55,671 bases of DNA from Planktothrix paucivesiculata PCC 9631. Lineage in GTDB: Bacteria; Cyanobacteriota; Cyanobacteriia; Cyanobacteriales; Microcoleaceae. The stretch covers positions 1 through 55,671 of the forward strand of contig NZ_LR735004.1 of assembly GCF_900009265.2 (NCBI RefSeq). The letters are read 5' to 3'. A program made the translations under genes and the position numbers. Positions 49,533-55,671 of the stretch are shown here, in pieces (the first letter of the stretch is position 1; each line of letters begins with the position of its first letter). Below the pieces are notes generated by a model. The model was given only the letters and a program-made list of their open reading frames with translations. It was not told the DNA's origin and did not search any database.

Positions 49533-51283
49533 AAATTTCTACTAAGTTTATTGGATCTTCAGTTCTAGTTTTTGGTTTTGTCTGTATCCTATTTAATGGG
49601 AGTCAATCGGTCTTTATTCAATCAGAGATGGTGTTAAAAGAGAATCGGGAACGAAATCGGCAAAGTTTAAATCAGATCTTGAATTTACAAATTGAAGCCC
49701 GGGATCAAATTGTGGCACTCAAGGATTATCTGCTTTTGGGAAATAATCCGACGGATATGATCCGTTATCAGAAATCTAAATCGAGTTTTCAAATCACGTT
49801 ACAGGAATTGCAACTCCTCCTCCCTAATTCTACTGATTTAGATGTGATTTATAGACGACAGAAAGAATTAACCCGGTTAGCTGATAGTTTAAAAGAATAT
49901 AAAAAAGTGGATTTACCTCGATTGCAACAGGATATCAGAGCCATTAATTCTTTTAGTAAAAATATTGAGGTTTCCCTGGATTTTTTATTGGATAGTATTC
50001 AACAACAGGAGCAAGTTGCCGAAGCACAAGTTATACAAATTCAGCAAACCGTTGTTTTTACTCAAACCTTAATATTAGGGATAATTTTTTTGGTTTTTGC
50101 CTTACAATTTGCCTTGATTTTACTCCCAGTTATTCGTTCTTTTCGAGAATTACAATTTGGCGTTCAGAAATTGGGTGCAGGAGACTGGAATCACCGAGTT
50201 AAAATTCAATCAGGAGATGAAATTGAAGAAGTGGGGAACTATTTCAATCAAATGGCCATACAGTTATCAAATTTATATCTGAGTTTAGAAGAAAAGATTA
50301 GAGAAATTACACAAACAAATGATTTACTGACACAGGAAATTAGCGATCGCATTCAAACCGAGGCGGATTTACAAAATACCCTACAAAAATTACAACTCTC
50401 TCAAGAGATTATTCAATTGGAAAAAATGTCAAGTTTAGCAAAAATGGTGGGGGGAATTGCCCATGAAATTAATAACCCTGTCACCTTTATCTCTGCAAAT
50501 TTAACCCATGTTAATAATTATTTTCAAGATTTAATTTATTTAATTTCTATTTATCAAAAATATTACCCCGAATCCGTTCCTGAAATCCAAGAATTTGTTG
50601 AAGAAATTGATTTAGAATTTCTCAAAACAGATACCACCAATGTGATCAAATCCATGGCATTTGGGGCTACTCGAATTAAAGATATTGTGCAATCCTTACG
50701 AACCTTTTCTCGATTAGATGAAGCCGATTGTAAAGCAGTAGATATTCACCAAAGTTTAGAAAGTACCTTACTCATTTTACATCATCGCTTACAATCTAAT
50801 GCTAATCATTCCACCATTACTGTGATTAAAAATTATGATAATTTACCCTGGGTTGAATGTTATCCCAGCCAACTCAATCAGGTTTTTATGAATATTATTG
50901 TTAATGCCATTGATGCTTTAGAAGACCGAAAATATGCTCACAACTTGGCGACTACTTCACCACTCCCCACAATCTCAATTAGCACTCACCTCATCCCAAC
51001 CAAATGCGTTGAAATTCGGATTGCTGATAATGGGTTGGGTATTCCTTCGGAAATTCAGTCTAAAATTTTCGATCCCTTTTTTACCACAAAAGACGTGGGA
51101 AAAGGCACGGGATTAGGGTTATCCGTTAGCTATCAAATAGTTGTTGATAAACATGGAGGAGAATTAACCTGCCATTCCCAATTAGGTCAGGGGACTGAAT
51201 TTAGGATAAAAATTCCCCTCAAACAGCATAATATACAGCCATTAGCAATCACTGAAAAAGCTAAAACCAAACAACTCCACTGA
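49529..51283 (+). CDS. HAMP sensor histidine kinase coupled to a PhnD-like protein
   Basis: A 584-aa kinase. There is a membrane helix near residues 8-28, a periplasmic helical region to about 172, a second helix (175-200), a HAMP domain and coiled coil (200-300), an H-box GGIAHEINNPV (His about 312) and an ATPase domain with NADG-like IADNGLGI and GKGTGLGLS. No response regulator is adjacent. Overlap with the PhnD-like gene suggests a ligand-receptor pair for a two-component system. Confidence 0.88.
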   Translation: MKISTKFIGSSVLVFGFVCILFNGSQSVFIQSEMVLKENRERNRQSLNQILNLQIEARDQIVALKDYLLLGNNPTDMIRYQKSKSSFQITLQELQLLLPNSTDLDVIYRRQKELTRLADSLKEYKKVDLPRLQQDIRAINSFSKNIEVSLDFLLDSIQQQEQVAEAQVIQIQQTVVFTQTLILGIIFLVFALQFALILLPVIRSFRELQFGVQKLGAGDWNHRVKIQSGDEIEEVGNYFNQMAIQLSNLYLSLEEKIREITQTNDLLTQEISDRIQTEADLQNTLQKLQLSQEIIQLEKMSSLAKMVGGIAHEINNPVTFISANLTHVNNYFQDLIYLISIYQKYYPESVPEIQEFVEEIDLEFLKTDTTNVIKSMAFGATRIKDIVQSLRTFSRLDEADCKAVDIHQSLESTLLILHHRLQSNANHSTITVIKNYDNLPWVECYPSQLNQVFMNIIVNAIDALEDRKYAHNLATTSPLPTISISTHLIPTKCVEIRIADNGLGIPSEIQSKIFDPFFTTKDVGKGTGLGLSVSYQIVVDKHGGELTCHSQLGQGTEFRIKIPLKQHNIQPLAITEKAKTKQLH

Positions 51284-51286
51284 AAA

Positions 51287-51484
51287 TTAATTTTGTATTC
51301 TTTCCACCGGGGTATTAATAGTTTTAGCTTTTTTAAAGGTCAATAATCCTAACCCAGCCAAAACTAAACTCAAAATTGCCATTACTACAATAAAGATTTT
51401 TTTGGTTTTCATTGTTGATGCTTCGTATTGCAACAACATTTCCTGTTTAATTTTTTTCTCTTGTTCCGAAGGTTCTGGATTCAT
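51287..51484 (-). CDS. Small single-pass membrane protein
   Basis: A 65-aa protein with a charged N-terminus (EPSEQEKKIKQEM), one membrane helix (about 29-50) and a short tail. No family recognised. It ends only 3 bases from the histidine kinase end (convergent). Confidence 0.6.
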   Translation of the reverse strand: MNPEPSEQEKKIKQEMLLQYEASTMKTKKIFIVVMAILSLVLAGLGLLTFKKAKTINTPVERIQN

Positions 51485-51508
51485 GAAATTTAGGGTTAGG
51501 GGTTGAAA

Positions 51509-51535
51509 GTTGACGGTTAACCATTAACCGCCAAC
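51509..51535 (-). terminator. Probable terminator after leuA
   Basis: gttgacggttaa (51509-51520) and ttaaccgccaac (51524-51535) form a 12-bp stem with one mismatch around cca, 11 bases beyond the leuA stop. No T run follows on the minus strand apart from ttt. Confidence 0.5.
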
Positions 51536-51545
51536 TCCCTTCTAA

Positions 51546-53165
51546 TTAACTTACCGAACTTTGTACCACTTCTTGAGACTGGGGTGTAGTTTGGGTCTGA
51601 ATATAAGCAGACAAACGATTCAGGGCATTCAAATAGGCCTGAGCCGAGGCTACAATAATATCGGTATTAGCCGCATGACCGGAAAACACCCGGTCTTGAT
51701 AACGTAACCGAATCGTTACCTCTCCAATCGCATCAATTCCCGCCGTCACCGACTGCACAGAAAACTCAATTAACTCATTCGGCACATTGGCGACTCGGTT
51801 AATTGCCTGATAGACCGCATCCACCGGGCCAGTCCCAATCGCGGCATCGGTCAATTCCTGACCATCGGGCGTGCGGACTGTAACCGTGGCGGTGGGACGG
51901 GCTTGATTTCCACAGGACACCTGAACAAATTCCAAATGGAACAATTCCGGGGTTTGTTGAATTTCATCCTTAACAATGGCTTCCAAATCCCAATCGGTGA
52001 TTTCTTTTTTCTTATCCGCCAATTCCTTAAACCGGATAAACGCCTTATTCACCTCCGGGTCGGTTAATTCAAATCCCAACTCCCGCATCCGAGATTGAAA
52101 CGCATGGCGGCCGGAATGTTTGCCCAAAACAATCAGGTTGTCATTCAACCCAATGGATTGAGCATCCATAATTTCATAGGTGCGTTTATGCTTTAATATC
52201 CCATCTTGATGAATTCCCGACTCATGGGCAAAGGCATTCGCCCCGACAATCGCCTTATTGGGTTGGACTAACATCCCGGTCAAATTAGACACCAAGCGAG
52301 AGGTTTTATAAATTTGGCGGGTATCAATATTGGTCAAGGAGGCTTCTGATTCCGGCTCTCGACCCAAAAAAGGATTAAAATACTGCCGACGGACGTGCAA
52401 AGCCATCACCAGTTCTTCTAAGGCGGCATTTCCGGCCCGTTCTCCAATGCCATTAATCGTACATTCCAACTGCCTCGCCCCATTTTTTACCGCTTCTAAG
52501 AAGTTAGCAACGGCCAAACCCAAATCATTATGGCCATGGACGGAAATAATCGCTTGGTCGATATTGGGGACATTCTCTTTAATCCCTTTAATAATTGCCC
52601 CAAATTCTGCCGGAGTGGTATAACCGACCGTATCAGGTATATTAACCGTTGTCGCCCCGGCTGCGATCGCTCGCTCCAAAACTTGATACAAAAATTCCGG
52701 GTCAGACCGTCCCGCATCTTCGGGGGAAAACTCAATATCATCGACAAAGGATTTGGCATAGGCGACCATTTCCGAGGTAATATCTAAGACCTCAGACCGG
52801 GTTTTTTTCAATTTATATTGCAAATGAATATCGCTAGTAGCAATAAATGTATGAATTCGACGATGGAAAGCCGGAGAAACCGCCTTCGCCGCCGCCTCAA
52901 TATCCCCTTTCACAGATCGGGCTAAACTACAAATCACCGGGCCATCTTCCGTACCTACTGCTTCGGCAATTCGAGAAACCGCATCAAAATCCCCATGACT
53001 GGCGATCGCAAATCCCGCCTCGATTACATCCACGCCTAAACGGGCTAATTGTCGAGCAATTACCAACTTTTCATCCACATTCAGGGTAGCCCCAGGACAC
53101 TGTTCGCCATCGCGCAAAGTCGTATCAAAAATAATAATTCGGTCGGGGTTAGGTTGAAATTTCAT
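51546..53165 (-). CDS. leuA: 2-isopropylmalate synthase
   Basis: A 539-aa enzyme of the leucine pathway that joins acetyl-CoA to 2-oxoisovalerate. It has the HMGL-like core with [14 protein letters not shown] (residues 13-26) and [12 protein letters not shown] with the metal-binding His residues (about 214-222). The regulatory LeuA dimer domain occupies about 400-530. Length is normal for cyanobacteria. The leader between this start and the NYN gene contains a heptamer array. Confidence 0.95.
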   Translation of the reverse strand: MKFQPNPDRIIIFDTTLRDGEQCPGATLNVDEKLVIARQLARLGVDVIEAGFAIASHGDFDAVSRIAEAVGTEDGPVICSLARSVKGDIEAAAKAVSPAFHRRIHTFIATSDIHLQYKLKKTRSEVLDITSEMVAYAKSFVDDIEFSPEDAGRSDPEFLYQVLERAIAAGATTVNIPDTVGYTTPAEFGAIIKGIKENVPNIDQAIISVHGHNDLGLAVANFLEAVKNGARQLECTINGIGERAGNAALEELVMALHVRRQYFNPFLGREPESEASLTNIDTRQIYKTSRLVSNLTGMLVQPNKAIVGANAFAHESGIHQDGILKHKRTYEIMDAQSIGLNDNLIVLGKHSGRHAFQSRMRELGFELTDPEVNKAFIRFKELADKKKEITDWDLEAIVKDEIQQTPELFHLEFVQVSCGNQARPTATVTVRTPDGQELTDAAIGTGPVDAVYQAINRVANVPNELIEFSVQSVTAGIDAIGEVTIRLRYQDRVFSGHAANTDIIVASAQAYLNALNRLSAYIQTQTTPQSQEVVQSSVS

Positions 53166-53224
53166 AATAGAAAATCTCCTTGTAAGCCTTGATTTATGGA
53201 CGATTGACTGTTGACTGATTTGCT

Positions 53225-53267
53225 GTTCCCTGTTCCCTGTTCCCTGTTCCCTGTTCCGGTGTTCCCT
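53225..53267. repeat. Heptameric gttccct array in the leuA leader
   Basis: Four perfect gttccct units (53225-53252), then gttccgg and, after one base, a last gttccct. Length variation of such arrays between strains would change the leuA leader. Confidence 0.8.
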
Positions 53268-53270
53268 AAA

Positions 53271-53792
53271 TTAATAGTCCGTTTTTTCAATCTGTTCTCG
53301 AATATCGTTAAGATCGATATAGCGATCAGTGGCATTACGGAGTTCTCTGGCGATCATTCCTTCTGTGGAAACAACGGTAATATGAGTATTTTTAGATCGT
53401 AACAGTTCAATCGCTCGCTCAAAGTCCCCATCTCCACTAAAGAGGACGACCCGATCATATTGTTCTACCGTATTAAACATATCTACAACAATTTCAATAT
53501 CTAAATTCGCTTTTTGGGAATACCGACCGGAACTATCATCGTAGTATTCCTTTAGAATTTTAGTGCGTACCGTATAACCTAGACTGATCAGAGCATCTCG
53601 GAATCCTCGTTGATCTTGGGGGTCTTTAAGTCCTGTATACCAGAAGGCATTAACAAGGGCAATATCCACTTGTTCTGTTTTGAAATAGGTCAAAACCCTT
53701 CGGGGATCAAAAAACCAACCATTTTTTTGTTGAGCATAGAACATATTGTTACCGTCCACAAAAATAGAAAGACGGTTTTTTACGTTAGGCAT
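53271..53792 (-). CDS. LabA-like NYN-domain protein
   Basis: A 173-aa NYN (PIN-like) nuclease-fold protein with the acidic motifs IFVDGNNMFYAQ (about 11-22) and VVLFSGDGDFERAI (about 117-130). LabA in Synechococcus takes part in circadian gene-expression feedback; the same family also includes RNases of unknown target. The fold is clear, the role here is not. Confidence 0.87.
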   Translation of the reverse strand: MPNVKNRLSIFVDGNNMFYAQQKNGWFFDPRRVLTYFKTEQVDIALVNAFWYTGLKDPQDQRGFRDALISLGYTVRTKILKEYYDDSSGRYSQKANLDIEIVVDMFNTVEQYDRVVLFSGDGDFERAIELLRSKNTHITVVSTEGMIARELRNATDRYIDLNDIREQIEKTDY

Positions 53793-54170
53793 AGAAAATT
53801 AAGACCTAATATTTGTAGAAATGAATTTAATCTAAATATTCTATCTTAACATCCATAATCAAATAAAGTATAGGCCTCAACAAAGGCTGTTGTCTCGCCA
53901 TAAACATTTTATTCGATAGATGTAAAGATATAATCCGATCCTACTGCATTAATTTGGCAGTCAACACTAATATATCTGGGTGATTCATATAATTTTATGT
54001 TTATAAAATACCATATATGATTATATTTAATTATAGGTTTAACGAAAATTTACAATAATCTCAGCCCTTTTGGGAAAAGCTCTTAAAAACCCTCAAAGTC
54101 TATATCCCTGATGGAGAAACTTATCTAAAATTTTTCCGCAGCCAAGACCTCAATTTGGTGACTGACGGAG
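53793..54170. other. Gene-poor stretch with coding-like remnant
   Basis: The left half shows nothing recognisable, but about 54062-54178 on the plus strand reads without stops as SQPFWEKLLKTLKVYIPDGE, then TYLKFFRSQDLNLV. It lacks a start and runs into the antisense of the response regulator. It could be the tail of a decayed gene. Confidence 0.4.
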
Positions 54171-54818
54171 CTAAAATTTCTTACTTTCTAGGGCCCATCG
54201 TGCGAGTTCCGTACGATTATGGAGGCCGGTTTTTCCCAACATATTACTGACATGGCTTTCAATAGTACGTTGGCTGACTTTCATAATTCGAGCAATATCA
54301 CGATTTGCTAAACCTTGGGTGACTAAACGAACAACCCTTAACTCCGTTGGGGTAAGTTGTATATTCCGGCGCACCCGCAGTTTCGGGCCATTACTATCAA
54401 TATTGGCACCTTGTCGGCTGGTCAAGCGGGATGCTTGGCGCAGGGAAGACTCGACTTGAGCCACTAATTCTTCCGGCTCAAAGGGTTTGACAATATAGAC
54501 ATCTGCTCCAGTATTTAAGCCTTTAACCTTATCCTGACTTTGACCTTTAGCTGATAAAAATAGAACCGGAATCCCGACGGTGCGAGGGTCTTCTCGAATT
54601 TTTTTCACCAGACTATAACCATCCATTTCTGGCATCATAATATCGCAGATCATCAGATCAGGAAGTTCATCATCGAGAATTTCTAGGGCTATTACACCGT
54701 TCTCTGCCGTGACGACATCATATCCCCTAAACTCCAAATAGTCCCTGACCAATAAAATCAGGTTAGGGTCATCATCCACAAGCATGAGTCGTTTTTGCTC
54801 TCCGTTCCTATCCTTCAT
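54171..54818 (-). CDS. LuxR/NarL-type response regulator
   Basis: A 215-aa regulator. The receiver domain (about 10-128) has the acidic pair DDD (16-18), phosphoacceptor Asp in MICDIMMPEMDG (about 59) and Lys in VKPFEPEE. The C-terminal HTH is LTPTELRVVRLVTQGLANRDIARIM with NRTELARWALE. It resembles the plastid Ycf29/Rre1 group, but that is not certain. No kinase is adjacent. Confidence 0.88.
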   Translation of the reverse strand: MKDRNGEQKRLMLVDDDPNLILLVRDYLEFRGYDVVTAENGVIALEILDDELPDLMICDIMMPEMDGYSLVKKIREDPRTVGIPVLFLSAKGQSQDKVKGLNTGADVYIVKPFEPEELVAQVESSLRQASRLTSRQGANIDSNGPKLRVRRNIQLTPTELRVVRLVTQGLANRDIARIMKVSQRTIESHVSNMLGKTGLHNRTELARWALESKKF

Positions 54819-54881
54819 TTAAAACCTGTTCCAAGGTCGAATCCGACAACAACATTAAGGTCAATTTTTGATATCTGGTTT

Positions 54882-54926
54882 GGTGATATCTGTTTAGAGG
54901 TTTATTTCCGATCAAGAGATATCACC
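54882..54926 (-). promoter_or_regulatory. Inverted repeat upstream of the response regulator
   Basis: ggtgatatct (54882-54891) and agatatcacc (54917-54926) form a perfect 10-bp inverted repeat with a 25-base spacer, 64-108 bases upstream of the start at 54818. It could be an operator, perhaps for autoregulation. Confidence 0.45.
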
Positions 54927-55082
54927 CAAATATAGATCTATTCGTAAGTATAATAGATTACTCAACAATTTATCCAAGATCGATTATACCTGAAATTCAA
55001 CCTGCTTAAGTTAAAAATACTTACGAAAAAAACATTTAAAGTTTTAACAGGTCTGTTTTGTAATCCCTAACCCAAAGGGGGA

Positions 55083-55520
55083 TTAGGAAAAATCATGGGG
55101 TAGAGGATGGGTTAAAAACACATACTCTTGCACTACTTGAGAACCCAAAATATGTTCTTGAAGAATGCGTTCAATCACCTCTGGTGTCGCGGAATGATAC
55201 CAAACCCCATCGGGATAAACTACTAAAATAGGGCCATGAGTACAAACACGCAGACAATTTGTTTTGGTTCTAAAGGTGCAACTGGGTTTACCCTCGGTCA
55301 CTTGATCCAGTTTTAACTCAGTTAATCGTTTTTTCAAATAGTCCCACGCCTCTAAACTGTTTTCTTTAGAACAGCACAGGGGTTTAGTCTGATCCGCACA
55401 AATAAAAATATGACGCTCAATTTTATCTAATCCCAAGGTCTGTACTTTTTTCGCTAGAGCGACCTTGATTAAATCAGACTCAGAAGCAGTAATACCCACA
55501 GATTCCAACGAAGATGACAT
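55083..55520 (-). CDS. (2Fe-2S) ferredoxin domain protein (thioredoxin-fold type)
   Basis: A 145-aa protein from the ATG at 55520; a TTG start 7 codons upstream is possible. The core HIFICADQTKPLCCSKENS and CTFRTKTNCLRVCTHGPILVVYPDGVWY supply the Cys ligands of a thioredoxin-like 2Fe-2S cluster. Such proteins occur as subunits or accessory factors of redox enzymes. No partner is adjacent. Confidence 0.82.
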   Translation of the reverse strand: MSSSLESVGITASESDLIKVALAKKVQTLGLDKIERHIFICADQTKPLCCSKENSLEAWDYLKKRLTELKLDQVTEGKPSCTFRTKTNCLRVCTHGPILVVYPDGVWYHSATPEVIERILQEHILGSQVVQEYVFLTHPLPHDFS

Positions 55521-55671
55521 AGAATTACGCAGTTTGATCAAAAAAGCCCCAAAACTCCATCCTAACAGTTGTTGATTGTAGATTGTTGATTACCAGCGAC
55601 TGAGAACCCACGGCTAACGCCACACTACTTCAACGCATACTCCCTACCCCCCCGCTCCCCCTACTCCCCCC

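Noticed and set aside
52330-52787. Plus-strand frames inside leuA
   Set aside because: Shadows of a highly conserved gene; no ribosome sites.
54171-54818. Firm naming of the response regulator as Rre1/Ycf29
   Set aside because: General NarL/LuxR features fit, but diagnostic residues could not be verified by eye.

Overview
The window is a cyanobacterial chromosome segment, most likely from a filamentous non-heterocystous member of the Oscillatoriales (Planktothrix/Oscillatoria-like). This is an inference from four signs. GCGATCGC (HIP1) octamers are scattered throughout. Heptameric short tandem repeats of the gttccct/attccct type occur between genes. The base composition is moderately AT-rich. 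The gene families are typically cyanobacterial: KGK domain, Uma2, DUF29, a CcsA-type cytochrome assembly protein, a VTE5-like kinase and SLH-domain proteins. No photosystem or rRNA genes are present.

Layout. 0-3.3 kb: a GRRM/Osc-type RiPP locus with a radical SAM/SPASM maturase, two tandem Gly-rich precursors rich in aromatic-X-Asn triads, and a divergent orphan periplasmic binding protein. 3.3-11.1 kb: an orphan HigA antitoxin, an SLH plus phosphodiester-glycosidase protein, a J-domain/pentapeptide protein, a second glycosidase gene broken by a 107-bp inverted-repeat element, a Tat-exported beta-helix protein, and a chimeric HigB-HigA-unknown protein. 11.2-14.5 kb: a branched-chain/neutral amino acid ABC transporter (livF, livG, livM, livH) without its binding protein. 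14.5-17.7 kb: a type ISP methylase/restriction gene with an in-frame stop codon. 17.7-22.2 kb: flavin reductase, AstE-like deacylase and a Ski2-like helicase. 22.3-24.4 kb: a plasticity island with yefM plus a 38-codon yoeB stump, a second complete RelE/YafQ-type toxin-antitoxin pair, and an HNH endonuclease cassette flanked by 30-bp direct repeats.

24.4-28.1 kb: a sulfur operon (persulfide dioxygenase-like MBL protein, rhodanese, SulP transporter) headed by an inverted repeat and a 10-bp-period repeat array. 28.1-33 kb: lipoprotein polysaccharide deacetylase, two Uma2 genes, DUF29 and an IS5-like element, interspersed with copies of a double-hairpin repeat. 33-38 kb: a B12/radical SAM protein fused to a receiver domain, an acyl desaturase, and rubrerythrin divergent from a PerR-like Fur regulator with a near-consensus operator. 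38-46.8 kb: tRNA-Ala(GGC), a 1203-aa membrane hydrolase, a PsiE-like protein, a methyltransferase-like protein overlapping an SPL-family radical SAM gene, a VTE5-like kinase, a 49-aa protein and a 2TM protein. 46.9-55.6 kb: ccsA, a KGK protein, a PhnD-like lipoprotein overlapping a histidine kinase, leuA, a LabA-like NYN protein, a LuxR-type response regulator and a 2Fe-2S thioredoxin-fold protein.

The best candidates for new biology are the duplicated cyclophane-RiPP precursor locus, the HigB-HigA-unknown fusion, the radical SAM-receiver fusion, the toxin-antitoxin module grafted onto a truncated yoeB, and the mobile palindrome and hairpin repeats that have remodelled several genes. All family assignments come from reading motifs; no database search was run.
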